Below, one piece after another: positions 16,047 to 23,954 of a DNA stretch of 33,977 bases. The notes below the pieces were generated by a model. It worked only from the letters and a program-made list of their open reading frames with translations, ran no database searches and had not been told where the DNA came from. Origin of the DNA: Isosphaeraceae bacterium EP7 (GTDB lineage Bacteria > Planctomycetota > Planctomycetia > Isosphaerales > Isosphaeraceae); assembly GCA_038400315.1 (NCBI GenBank), contig CP151671.1:1-33977 (forward strand). The letters are read 5' to 3'. Each line of letters begins with the position of its first letter. The stretch's first letter is position 1. The position numbers were made by a program, and so were the translations under genes.

Positions 16047-17390
16047 TCACCACCTCCCCGCCGGGCATCGCTCGTGGCCGAGCCTCGCCTTGGCCGCGGT
16101 GATGCAGCCGCAGACGCGGCAGCGCAGCCCCGTGTGGTGCTCGCAGCCGGCGCAGGCCGCCAGCCGGGCGTGGTAGACCTCCTGGGGGGCGACCTTGAAT
16201 CCCGACCCGACGAAGGCCGCCATCGACTTCGCCGCCGAGATCGCCAGCCGCAAGGTCCCCGACGCGGCAGTCCGCGGATTCGTGGGTTGCACAGGTGTTG
16301 CGACCGTCGGCCCGAAGTTGGCCAGGTGGTGCGCGTACCAGGCCGCCGCCGGGTCGCCCAGCCGCCGCAGCCGATCGACGGCGGAACCTCCCGCGGCGGC
16401 CGCCTCGGCCATGTGTCCCAGGTCGGCCAGGTGGATCGCCGCCAGCCAGAGCAGGTCCGCCTCGTGCTTCAGGTCGCCCAGCCGCGCCGCCAGGGCGATC
16501 GGCCGCCCCAGGAGCGTCAGGCCGCCGGCCCGGTCGCCCAGATCGAAGCGGGCCCGGGCCAGCCGGTCCAGGGCCATCTTCTCGCCGTAACCGTCCCCTG
16601 CCGCGCGGGCGCGGAGGGCCAGCGGCTCGAGCCTCCGCGCGGCGTCGGCCGGCCTCCCCCGGATGAGGTCAGCGTAGGCCAGGTTGCCCGCGAGGTCGTC
16701 GATCAGGGCCGCGTCGCCCATCCCCTCGGCCTCGCCGAGCGCGGATCCCAGGACCTCCGAGGCCCTGGCCGCGTCGCCCGCGTAGACGAGCGTCAGGCCC
16801 AGGTCCGAGGCCGCCGCGAGGGCCTTGCGGCGGTCGCCCGATCCGGCGGCCCCGGCGAGGGCCTGCTCGGCGAGCCCGACGGCATCCTCCCGTCGCGGCG
16901 GGGTCGGGGCCGCCCCCGCCGGAGGGCGCGACTCCTCGGCCTCCTCGACCAGGAACAGGGACGGGCCGAGGGGGCGGATCCCGGCCGAGCGGGGCCAGAG
17001 CGCCGCGAGGCGGGGCCGATCGGCGACGCCCGGCTGGCCTGGGAGCCACGCCAGCCGCAGGCCGCGCGCGAGGGTCCCGAGCGACTCGACCTCGCCCCCG
17101 CCGGGCAGGGTCCAGTCCCCCGCCGCCCCGGACCCCGTGAGGGACCGGATCGCGCCCATCAGCCCTCCGCGCTGCCGCTGCTGGGCCCGCCACGACGATG
17201 CCGCCACGGACCGGATCCCGCCGGCCCCCTCGGCCGGGGCCCCGGCGGCCGTGGCGATCCGCTCCCAGGCGCGGTACCCCGCTCGATCCTCGCCGCGGAC
17301 CCAGAGGACCAGGCGGCCGCCGGGCCGGGCCTCGGCGAGGACTCCGTCGTGCACGATGAGCGGGCTGCCGTCGGGGAGCGTCATGGCCAT
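16047..17390 (-). CDS. TPR protein with C-terminal Cys-rich (zinc-binding-like) tail
   Basis: A 447-aa protein. The N-terminal 150 residues hold a possible beta-rich domain (MTLPDGSPLIVHDGVLAEA). A stretch from about 165 to 350 consists of alpha-helical repeats of tetratricopeptide type (AASDLGLTLVYAGDAARASEVLG; ADLIRGRPADAARRLEPLA; ARARFDLGDRAGGLTLLG). The last 40 residues contain C-x2-C, C-x2-C-x-C and a final C (CAGCEHHTG, CRVCGC, CPAGRW), a pattern seen in small zinc-binding tails of planctomycete and phage proteins. The ATG at 17390 has GGAGGA upstream. It starts 49 bases after the glycosyltransferase gene and precedes the RHS gene by 182 bases, so one transcription unit is likely. A role as adaptor for the surface-protein group is conjecture. 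Confidence 0.7.
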   Translation of the reverse strand: MAMTLPDGSPLIVHDGVLAEARPGGRLVLWVRGEDRAGYRAWERIATAAGAPAEGAGGIRSVAASSWRAQQRQRGGLMGAIRSLTGSGAAGDWTLPGGGEVESLGTLARGLRLAWLPGQPGVADRPRLAALWPRSAGIRPLGPSLFLVEEAEESRPPAGAAPTPPRREDAVGLAEQALAGAAGSGDRRKALAAASDLGLTLVYAGDAARASEVLGSALGEAEGMGDAALIDDLAGNLAYADLIRGRPADAARRLEPLALRARAAGDGYGEKMALDRLARARFDLGDRAGGLTLLGRPIALAARLGDLKHEADLLWLAAIHLADLGHMAEAAAAGGSAVDRLRRLGDPAAAWYAHHLANFGPTVATPVQPTNPRTAASGTLRLAISAAKSMAAFVGSGFKVAPQEVYHARLAACAGCEHHTGLRCRVCGCITAAKARLGHERCPAGRW

Positions 17391-17438
17391 CGCGATCCTC
17401 CTCCGCCTGCGTGATCTCGGCCGATCATCTCGCCCCGA

Positions 17439-19940
17439 TCACGGCAGGGCCGGGCCCGACAGGCTGGGGTCACCGGTACGGACCAGGATGGTCCAGCCCG
17501 ACGGGTTGCCGCGGTATTCGAACACCGCCCACGAGTCGGGGCCGGAGGCGAGGAACGCCCGCACCGCCGCCCCCACCCCGGAGTCCGGGTGGTGCGCGTC
17601 GTGCAGCGCGATCGCCCGGCACTTCGACGCGTACAGGTCGAACCACCGCCGGGTCCGGGCCTCGGTGTGCGGGTCGGTGTCCACGTGCAGCAGGTCGATC
17701 GAGGCCCACTCCCCCGCCGCGTCGGCACGCAGGTAGGTGAACGACGGGTCGGCGATGCCGTAATTGTCCTCCGGGTCCACCCCCCAGAGCCGCCCGCCGG
17801 TGGCGTGCACCCCGGCCAGCAGGGCCCTGGCGCTGGAGCCGGCGCGCCCCCCCAGCTCGACGACGACCCTCGCGTCCAGGGCGCGGACCCAGGCCTCGGC
17901 GATCCCGAAGTAGGGGTCGAAGTCCCCCGGCCCGCGCATCGGCACGACCTTGCGGGATGACCCGGCCTGGAGCCAGTCCGCCGCGTCGAGGGCCGGCGGG
18001 TCCCAGGCCAGCCGCGCCAGGGCCGCGCGGGCCTCGCCGTCGCCGGGGACCTCCCCCAGGACCTCGCGCCACCGGGTGGCCGCCGCGGCCCGGTCGCCCC
18101 GCTCCTCGGCCAGCAGCGCCAGGTTGCGCCGGGTCAGGTGGCCGTAAATGCCCGGGTCCACGCTGGCGAACTCCTCGGGCCGGCGTAGCCGGAGGATCCG
18201 CGCCCAATCGGCCTCCGCCTCGGCCGGGGACCCGGCGAACTTATGCAGCACGGCGCGGCGGAACAGCAGCTCGGCGTCGTCGGGCACCGCGTCGAGCCCC
18301 TCGGCGCACGCGGCCAGGGCCAGCTCGGGCTCGCCGTTCCGCTGGTGCGCCCGGGCGATCAGCGCGTACAGCTTGCGCGTGATCGAGTCCGATGGCGCCG
18401 AGCCGGCCAAGCTTTTTCGGAGCAGACCGATCGACTCGTCCCAATCCTCGCGCTCGACGGCGATTCCGCCCAGGTTGAAGAGGACGAACGGATCGCCGGG
18501 CCGCTCGGCCAGCTCGCGCCGCAGGATCCGCTCGTCGCGGTCGAGCTTGCAGGAGCGCAGCCCCGGCTCGGCGTAGCCGACGTGCCGCACCGTCACGTCG
18601 GTCCACCGCACCGGGACCCCGGCCCGCCGCAACGACGGCAGGATCTGCTCGTGCACTCGGTAGGTCCAGCGCACGCCCGGCAGTCTCGGGAACAGCCGCA
18701 CGTGGTCGACGACCGTCTCCCCCCCCTTCTTCGGGTCGGGGTCGCACGAGCACTTGACGACGTAGGCCGCCTCGTCGCCGTGCTTCAGGCCCGAGAGCAG
18801 CTTCTTCAACCGGGCGTGCTCGGCCGGCTCGACGCGGTCGTCGGCGTCGAGCCAGAAGGCGTAATCGCCGGTGGCGTGCTCCAGCGCGACGTTGCGCGCC
18901 GCGGCGAAGTCGTCGACCCAGGCGAACTCGACAACCCGGGCGCCTGCCGCCTCGGCCAGCTCGCGGGTGCGGTCCCTCGAGCCGGTGTCGACGACGACGA
19001 CCTCGTCGAAGAGGCCGGCGGCGGAGGCCAGGCACGCCGGCAGATTGTCCTCCTCGTCGCGCACGATCATCGTCAGGCTCACCCGCGGCCGCCGAGGGTC
19101 GCCGGCCGGGAGCCCCTCGTCCGACCGCGTCGCCCCCCACGCCCTCAGCGGCACGATCCGCCCCGCGGGGGCCAGGTCGCCCCACTTGGACTCGAACGCC
19201 GCGCGATTGGCGCCCAGGAGCCGCCCGGGGTCGATCCCCGCCCCGGCGAACGTCCGTCCGCCGAAATGGTGCACGAACAGGTCGCACGCCACCGCCGGCT
19301 CGAATCCCGCGCGTCGGGCCCGCAGGCAGAGGTCATCGTCGTCGAAGAGCCCCAAGCCGAATCGCTCGTCCAGCCCGCCGATCGCGTCGACCACCGCGCG
19401 GCGGATCAGCAGGCAGAAGCCCGAGAGCTTCCCGGTCGTCAGCCACGTGCCCCGATGCTCGGCGCGGAACCGGGCGGCGAACTCGTGCATCTCCTCGAGG
19501 TCGTCGTAGGGGACGTCCTCGACGAGCTGAGGCGGGCTGGCGTCGTTGGACATCGGCCCGGCCAGCCCGATCGCCGGATCCGCCTTCGCCAGGCCGATGA
19601 GCTGGTCGAGCCAGCCGTCGGTGACGACCGCGTCGTTGTTGAGCAGCACGAGGTAGGCCCCGCGAGCCGCGGCGATCCCCTGGTTGCACGCCGCCGGGAA
19701 GCCGAGGTTGGCCGCGTTGCGGATCACCGTGACGGGCACGCCCGCCATGTCGACGACCCCCTCGAGGTACTCGGCCGTGCCGTCGTCGGAGCCGTTGTCG
19801 ACGACGATCAGCTCCCAGGGCCTCCGGGTGTGGCGGGCCAGGGCGGCCAGGCACTGGCGGGTGTAGGCCCGCTGGTTGAAGCAGGGGACGATCACCGAGG
19901 CCAGCTCGGACTCGGCGGCGGTGGGGGAGAAAGGAGTCAC
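17439..19940 (-). CDS. Double glycosyltransferase (GT2+GT2) with TPR and methyltransferase-like domain
   Basis: An 833-aa multidomain enzyme. Domain 1 (about 10-270) is a family 2 glycosyltransferase of rhamnosyltransferase type: SVIVPCFNQ, VVDNGSDDGT, LLNNDAVV, and GLFDDDDLCLRARRAG. Domain 2 (about 283-480) is another GT2: SLTMIVRDEEDNLPACL, VVVDTGSRDRT, and the nucleotide-sugar motif FWLDADDRVEP. TPR-like helices follow (about 485-620). Domain 4 (about 670-825) resembles class I SAM methyltransferases, with VVVELGGRAGSSARALL as motif I and LLHVDTDPHTEA and IALHDAHH further on. The start codon is GTG at 19940; no strong ribosome binding site is visible. It probably builds and modifies glycans on surface proteins; the adjacent RHS giant is an obvious candidate acceptor, which is inference. 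Confidence 0.88.
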   Translation of the reverse strand: MTPFSPTAAESELASVIVPCFNQRAYTRQCLAALARHTRRPWELIVVDNGSDDGTAEYLEGVVDMAGVPVTVIRNAANLGFPAACNQGIAAARGAYLVLLNNDAVVTDGWLDQLIGLAKADPAIGLAGPMSNDASPPQLVEDVPYDDLEEMHEFAARFRAEHRGTWLTTGKLSGFCLLIRRAVVDAIGGLDERFGLGLFDDDDLCLRARRAGFEPAVACDLFVHHFGGRTFAGAGIDPGRLLGANRAAFESKWGDLAPAGRIVPLRAWGATRSDEGLPAGDPRRPRVSLTMIVRDEEDNLPACLASAAGLFDEVVVVDTGSRDRTRELAEAAGARVVEFAWVDDFAAARNVALEHATGDYAFWLDADDRVEPAEHARLKKLLSGLKHGDEAAYVVKCSCDPDPKKGGETVVDHVRLFPRLPGVRWTYRVHEQILPSLRRAGVPVRWTDVTVRHVGYAEPGLRSCKLDRDERILRRELAERPGDPFVLFNLGGIAVEREDWDESIGLLRKSLAGSAPSDSITRKLYALIARAHQRNGEPELALAACAEGLDAVPDDAELLFRRAVLHKFAGSPAEAEADWARILRLRRPEEFASVDPGIYGHLTRRNLALLAEERGDRAAAATRWREVLGEVPGDGEARAALARLAWDPPALDAADWLQAGSSRKVVPMRGPGDFDPYFGIAEAWVRALDARVVVELGGRAGSSARALLAGVHATGGRLWGVDPEDNYGIADPSFTYLRADAAGEWASIDLLHVDTDPHTEARTRRWFDLYASKCRAIALHDAHHPDSGVGAAVRAFLASGPDSWAVFEYRGNPSGWTILVRTGDPSLSGPALP

Positions 19941-20181
19941 GGGGGAACCCGGGATAGGATCATGAGCGGGATGGTCCGAGGTGTGCAGCCCAGGTTGGAC
20001 GACGCGTGGGGCGGATGCAAGCGTCTCGATCGCGAGATCGACGCGTTTTGGCTCCCCCTACACCGCTGCTTCGCTATCGTGGCCTCCCCGGTCCGAGGCG
20101 ACCAGTCGTCTTCACCTTCGATGAGGTAAGCAGCTTGGAGGTCTGCCTCGCGGGCTATGGGCTCGACGCATTACGTATTAT

Positions 20182-20457
20182 CTAGTCAGTCAATGCTGAT
20201 TCTAGCCATTCGTTTACTCTTGCCGGGCCCCATCCCGAGTAGGGCCTCTTCAATGTAATCACGTAGATGTTGTCATTGGGGTCGAGGAACTCTCTTGCCT
20301 TAGCCACGACGGCCGAGGGTTCCGAATTCGTCGAGATGGCGTACGACGATTCGGACAGCCGCGCCCATGAATGAGACTTGATGAATTCAAGTAACTTCAC
20401 CCGATCTCCGCCGGAACTCTCTTTGTTTAAATCGTAAGTGACGAGCAGGACTGACAT
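20182..20457 (-). CDS. Stand-alone Cas2/SinR-like small protein
   Basis: A 91-aa protein starting MSVLLVTYDLN with the Asp (D9) that ends beta-1 in Cas2 and VapD-like folds. It continues with a helix (VKLLEFIKSH), a strand pair (ARLSESSYAISTN), a second helix (SAVVAKAREFL) and a final strand (NIYVITLK). The order beta-alpha-beta-beta-alpha-beta is a ferredoxin-like fold of Cas2 size. Closest by memory are the stand-alone proteins labelled SinR family. No CRISPR repeats or cas1 exist in the window, so it is not an adaptation protein. It is the last gene of the sigma/ImmA cassette, 156 bases after the DUF1883 gene. An RNase or nucleic-acid-binding role is suggested by the fold only. Confidence 0.6.
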   Translation of the reverse strand: MSVLLVTYDLNKESSGGDRVKLLEFIKSHSWARLSESSYAISTNSEPSAVVAKAREFLDPNDNIYVITLKRPYSGWGPARVNEWLESALTD

Positions 20458-20613
20458 AAATTTGTCCTAAGATGGTGAATCAGACGCTCTCGCGTTAGGT
20501 AAGTCCGACTCAACTCGACGATTCAGACGCCGTGGCTCTTACCGCGATCTAACTCCTCGAATAAATTACGGCGGACCGAAATCATCCGGCCTGCCGTCGT
20601 TTCTCGAAGGTGG

Positions 20614-20877
20614 TCAGTTCTTCGAGAAGGAAATACCCGCTCGGACGCTCCCGCCATTGCCGCCGAGGTCTACTACGACGTGCCAGTGACCCGAATGCGG
20701 AGCGATGACACGGCAGGGCGATCGCTTCGCAAGGCCGCCGTAGTAGTGATAGGAATCTCCACGGCGATAAGCCGAATAGTTGATGTCGTCGAGGAGAAGG
20801 ACGTTCGCCTGCCGGTCGAGAGTAACGACAGCCGCGTCGCCGGTTTGGAGGTAATAGTCCGCGTGTAAAAAATCCAT
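20614..20877 (-). CDS. DUF1883-family protein
   Basis: An 87-aa protein matching the DUF1883 pattern throughout: MDFLHADYYLQTGDAAVVTLDRQANVLL at the start, then RGDSYHYYGGLAKRSPCR and SGHWHVVVDLGGNGGSVRAGI. The family is predicted to be all-beta and its biochemical role is unknown; members occur alone or, as I recall, joined to TIR-type domains, which hints at immunity or signalling. The ATG at 20877 (AGAGGG upstream) is preferred to one eight codons earlier because the family begins at MxFLH. It lies 102 bases after the ImmA/IrrE gene in the same direction. Confidence 0.85.
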   Translation of the reverse strand: MDFLHADYYLQTGDAAVVTLDRQANVLLLDDINYSAYRRGDSYHYYGGLAKRSPCRVIAPHSGHWHVVVDLGGNGGSVRAGISFSKN

Positions 20878-20979
20878 GGATAAGACCCTCTGTATCGACA
20901 AGGGGCTAGGTTCCGCAAACCGCTTGGGACCACTCTTACACCCTTGAATACGATCGAGCCTTAACGCATGGACGAAACT

Positions 20980-21879
20980 TTAACCTTCATCTGGATCAGA
21001 GTCGGCTAAATCATCCTCGTCAGCCGTGAGGAGCACGAGAAGCGTGCCCATCGACTCGATCCACCTCGCCTCGATGTGGACGAGGAGGTTTGAGAGCGTG
21101 TCGCTGTCGTGGGTTCGAAACCAGTCGCCCAGAAGGCCATCGCACGAGTTCCGATGCCGCGGCGAGGTCGCAATGCGACCCCAAAGTCGCCGCCCGGAGG
21201 CGGGCATCGGGCTGCTCCCAGGAAGGGGGTAGCAACCAGCCTTGAGCATCGGCGATGAGAGAAAGGACCAGTTAACGACTCCTTCCCTGATGCCGACGAC
21301 AGCACAGGGGAAATCCGAGAGCGAAACGCTCCTGATCATCGTGCTCACGATCGATGTTTTCGACATCCTGGCGATTTCTTCGACACGGCCAAAGCTCAGC
21401 TCACCCGAGTTGACGTGGGAACGCATCAAATGCGAGGGCATTAAGAGGCCCGCAGCGAACGAGTCTGCCTCCCGCTCCACATTGACGTCCGAGAGAAATT
21501 CGCTTCGAGACCCGTGTGCTGGGCCCCCCTTCATCAGGTAGGCGTGGTGCCTCTCGATGAAGTAATGCCCGAGCTCATGGGCGAACGAAAATCGCGTCCG
21601 CGGATGGGGTTCCCGCGTCAGAGGATCGTCGTACTTCGTGTTGTAGAACAGGAGAAACCGATTCTGCTTCCGGTGATATTCGAGCTGGCCGTCGAACTTG
21701 TCGCGATAATCCCCTGACCTGACGACGAGCAAAGGGGCCTCGGACTGGGCGACAATTTCGGTCTCGATTGGCAGCGTCCCTAGGTCAAGTGAGGCGACGA
21801 CCGTCTCAGCCAGCTCAATGGCCATCTCCTGTTGACGTCGGGCGATCTGCCACGGTCCCATCGCCCTCGGATTGTTCAT
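20980..21879 (-). CDS. ImmA/IrrE-family metallo-endopeptidase
   Basis: A 299-aa gluzincin-type protease. The zinc-binding helix is FAHELGHYFIERHH, with H101, E102 and H105; the third ligand is likely E137 in VEREADSFAAGLLMPS. Family members (ImmA of ICEBs1, IrrE of Deinococcus) cut repressors or DdrO-like regulators and thereby switch on genes after a stress signal. The C-terminal 130 residues (about 165-299) are not part of the protease core and end in a very acidic tail (DEDDLADSDPDEG); they may sense a signal. The gene overlaps the acidic small protein gene by 65 bases, so the two are translationally linked and the small protein is a prime candidate substrate or regulator. No helix-turn-helix repressor gene is present. 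Confidence 0.9.
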   Translation of the reverse strand: MNNPRAMGPWQIARRQQEMAIELAETVVASLDLGTLPIETEIVAQSEAPLLVVRSGDYRDKFDGQLEYHRKQNRFLLFYNTKYDDPLTREPHPRTRFSFAHELGHYFIERHHAYLMKGGPAHGSRSEFLSDVNVEREADSFAAGLLMPSHLMRSHVNSGELSFGRVEEIARMSKTSIVSTMIRSVSLSDFPCAVVGIREGVVNWSFLSSPMLKAGCYPLPGSSPMPASGRRLWGRIATSPRHRNSCDGLLGDWFRTHDSDTLSNLLVHIEARWIESMGTLLVLLTADEDDLADSDPDEG

Positions 21880-22213
21880 GCTCTCCTAGTGCCTCCCGTC
21901 GCTGTTCACCAAGCAAGGTGTCAATCTCCGCGTTTTCTTCCCCACGATTGCGGTTGAGAACGAGGAGTTCTTCATCGGAGGTTTCGTCGCTGGAGTCACC
22001 TAACCACGATATGTCTGGCGCGGGTGCGTACGAGCCCATCTCTCCCGAGGTCGCCGCTCGGACCATGGCGTCAATCTCCTCTTCCGTGAGAGGCTCCTCC
22101 TCTGCCGCGTCGAGTTCGGCCTCGGCTTCCTCCGGTGTCGGGATAGAGAAACCCTTCGCTCGGCGAAGTTGCTTGGCTACACCCTTCCAGAACCGATCGG
22201 CATCGGAGATCAT
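21815..22213 (-). CDS. Acidic small protein between sigma factor and ImmA/IrrE
   Basis: A 132-aa protein that I do not recognise. The N-terminal 25 residues are basic and amphipathic (DADRFWKGVAKQLRRAKGF). Residues 26-55 are highly acidic (PEEAEAELDAAEEEPLTEEEID). The remainder is polar, acidic and likely disordered. Its ATG overlaps the sigma-factor stop in an ATGA arrangement, and its end overlaps the protease gene by 65 bases. Position and composition fit an anti-sigma or adaptor protein that the protease could cut, but this is inference: no anti-sigma motif is seen. Confidence 0.65.
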   Translation of the reverse strand: MISDADRFWKGVAKQLRRAKGFSIPTPEEAEAELDAAEEEPLTEEEIDAMVRAATSGEMGSYAPAPDISWLGDSSDETSDEELLVLNRNRGEENAEIDTLLGEQRREALGEHEQSEGDGTVADRPTSTGDGH

Positions 22214-22830
22214 CTCCTACTCCTTTGCGGATTCTGAACGTGGCCACGTTCAATCATGTACTCCCGAATCTTACTTCGTCCTTTACTCCTCAGTGCATGG
22301 ACGGAACGCACGGTGCTGGCCATCTCGGCGGCCAGGCGAGCGGGATTCGCCTCACCACCGGCCGCGAGGTCGGCCATCATCACGCGATGTTCGCCGGGCG
22401 TCAGCACCTGATCGATCGCCACGAGAAGCTCCCGCGTCTGCTTGAGAGAGCCGTCGGCATGCCCATCGACACCATCCTGCCGTATGGCCGCCTCCTCACC
22501 GAACGCATCGTCGAGGGCTTGATACCGGTTTCGGTTCTCGCACTTGAGGATGTCCTGTGCAACTCGAATGGCGATCACGTAAAACCAAGACCTTAGAGTT
22601 GATCTATTTACGTCGAAATCGCCGATCGAGCGATACACCTTGAATGCGGCCCAATTCATCGCCTCATCGATTTCAGGATCGGCTAGGACTCCCCGGTATC
22701 TCTTCTTCAGAGCCCCACGGATCGTTGGCTCATGGACATCGATGAATAGGCGCAGAGCGTCATCATCGCCGTCCATCATGCGAAGGACGAGCGATTCATC
22801 GTCGGTTCCGGACGAAGCGTCCTGCGGCAT
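22210..22830 (-). CDS. ECF-like RNA polymerase sigma factor
   Basis: A 206-aa sigma-70-type factor. Region 2 covers about residues 15-85, with DDDALRLFIDVHEPTIRG, DPEIDEAMNWAAFKVYRSIGDFD and the -10-recognition-like STLRSWFYVIAIRVAQDILK. Region 4 covers about 140-195, with VLTPGEHRVMMADLAAG and the helix-turn-helix-like VRSVHALRSKGRSKIREYM. The start at 22830 has an ideal GGAGGT five bases upstream, better than an earlier in-frame codon. The family directs polymerase to a small regulon, often including its own operon. It opens the cassette sigma / acidic protein / ImmA protease, and the tight overlaps imply co-transcription. It starts inside the 3' end of the decayed upstream gene. Confidence 0.85.
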   Translation of the reverse strand: MPQDASSGTDDESLVLRMMDGDDDALRLFIDVHEPTIRGALKKRYRGVLADPEIDEAMNWAAFKVYRSIGDFDVNRSTLRSWFYVIAIRVAQDILKCENRNRYQALDDAFGEEAAIRQDGVDGHADGSLKQTRELLVAIDQVLTPGEHRVMMADLAAGGEANPARLAAEMASTVRSVHALRSKGRSKIREYMIERGHVQNPQRSRR

Positions 22831-23245
22831 CAAAGACCTCCAGAGCGACTCCCACAGGAGAATACGAGACCTCCTTAACGGCCGGCTGCAGTAGCCGTCC
22901 AAGCGGCTGGGGGCCATCGATATCTGCAGGATGACCGACGACTAGACGACTCACCTCCTCCTCTAGGGAATTGAAGGCCCGCCTTGAAGGCGAGGATGAG
23001 GCCCCTGAGGGACTTCAGTAGGTCAGGATGGCCTGCGGGTGCCACGATCGCTTTCCTTTGAGGAGATCGAGGATGACCTCGGAGGCGAGATCTCCCGGCT
23101 CGATCCCACACGGGACCGCGCCGCCTGACGCCGAGATTCCCCGCCAACGGAGGCGAAAGAGTTTAATGTCGGCGTGGAGTGCGAGCCGCTCGACGAGTTC
23201 CGTCAATTGCTCGTTACTCATCTGGGGGATATTCGCCAAGCGCAT
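22796..23245 (-). pseudogene. Decayed regulator-like gene overlapping the sigma factor start
   Basis: Three frames give one plausible protein of about 150 aa. Frame 1 (from 23245) reads MRLANIPQMSNEQLTELV, then GIEPGDLASEVILDLLKGKRSWHPQA. After one missing base near 23040 a second frame reads HPDLLKSLRGLILAFKAGL. After another shift near 22985 the third frame reads FNSLEEEVSRLVVGHPAD and stops at 22796, 34 bases inside the sigma gene. The first part resembles region 2 of planctomycete sigma-like proteins (PGDLASEVILDLLKG). The old overlap implies that it was once coupled to the sigma factor. Confidence 0.5.
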
Positions 23246-23659
23246 TCCCCTCGTGGGCTCCGAAGGCCCGGCGGGTTGGGTTGGCCGGCTGGCACATCCT
23301 ATCTCTCATGCCGAGGCCGGCGATTAATTTTCCGGGGTCGCGGCAAATTTTCGACGCCCGTCGCGGCATGAGTCGTTAGGGGTGACGTGGGGCATTCAGG
23401 GAGGCGGGCGGACCGAGACGCGTGAGTTTTCCATCAGGGTCACAGATCGGAAGATGGACCGGTAAACCCGAGCCCGAATCGCTCATAACAACTCTCGGGC
23501 AGCAAAGGGCCCAGCACGCCGGCGCCAATGCGGCGTGCTGAGCCCTTTTTAGTCCGCAACGGTCGCCGGCCACGGGTCCCTCGTCCGTCGCTGGCAACAA
23601 TGGTTGGCCATGCCAGACCCGAGCACTGGTCGAGATCTAACGCCCACTACGGGCCGGTC
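23246..23659. other. Intergenic stretch with a terminator-like hairpin
   Basis: No supported gene. It separates two minus-strand units and contains the inverted repeat at 23504-23550. Short frames here lack ribosome binding sites. The promoter of the sigma cassette probably lies in its left part, close to 23250-23350, where the GC content falls locally. Confidence 0.5.
23504..23550 (+). terminator. Rho-independent terminator-like hairpin
   Basis: Left arm AAAGGGCCCAGCACGCCG (23504-23521) pairs with 23531-23548 at 17 of 18 positions around a 9-base loop. The right arm ends in TTTTT, the form of an intrinsic terminator on the plus strand. The complementary strand also has an A/T-flanked stem, so it may act in both directions and end the toxin-antitoxin-like operon arriving from the right. 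Confidence 0.7.
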
Positions 23660-23950
23660 CTACCTCACTTGGACCGGCTCGACCTCGTCGTCCATCTGGA
23701 CGCTGGCGACCCGGAAGCCGAGGCCCTGGATGTCGCGGATCGCCGAGCCGACAGCGGCCCCGAGGGATTGCGACCTGCGGCGGTAGGAGACGAGGATCCG
23801 GCCACCCTGGCGCGCGGGCGAGGCGTCGTTGCGTCCGGCCCCGACGATGGCCTCGGCGATGGGCAGGAACTCCTCGCGACTGGCGGGCGTCGGGACGCCC
23901 CCCAGGACGAGCGTGAAGGCGTGGGCGGTGCGGCGGCGGGTCGTCGGCAT
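23660..23950 (-). CDS. Small protein paired with the HicA-like gene (antitoxin-like)
   Basis: A 96-aa protein. The ATG at 23950 has AGGAG seven bases upstream and lies four bases after the preceding stop. The segments HAFTLVLGGVP, FLPIAEAIVGAGRNDAS, RILVSYRRRSQSLGAAVGSAIRDIQ and FRVASVQMDDE alternate strands and helices. This resembles a family of small planctomycete and actinobacterial proteins that bind or regulate partners and are often encoded beside toxin-like genes. It probably forms a module with the gene before it. The antitoxin assignment is positional. Confidence 0.6.
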   Translation of the reverse strand: MPTTRRRTAHAFTLVLGGVPTPASREEFLPIAEAIVGAGRNDASPARQGGRILVSYRRRSQSLGAAVGSAIRDIQGLGFRVASVQMDDEVEPVQVR

Positions 23951-23954
23951 CGGT

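Noticed and set aside
18243-20129. A 628-codon plus-strand frame opposite the glycosyltransferase gene
   Set aside because: Antisense shadow; the minus strand has clear GT2 motifs across the whole span.
20182-20457. CRISPR-Cas locus suggested by the Cas2-like gene
   Set aside because: No direct repeats with spacers and no cas1 or effector gene anywhere in the window.
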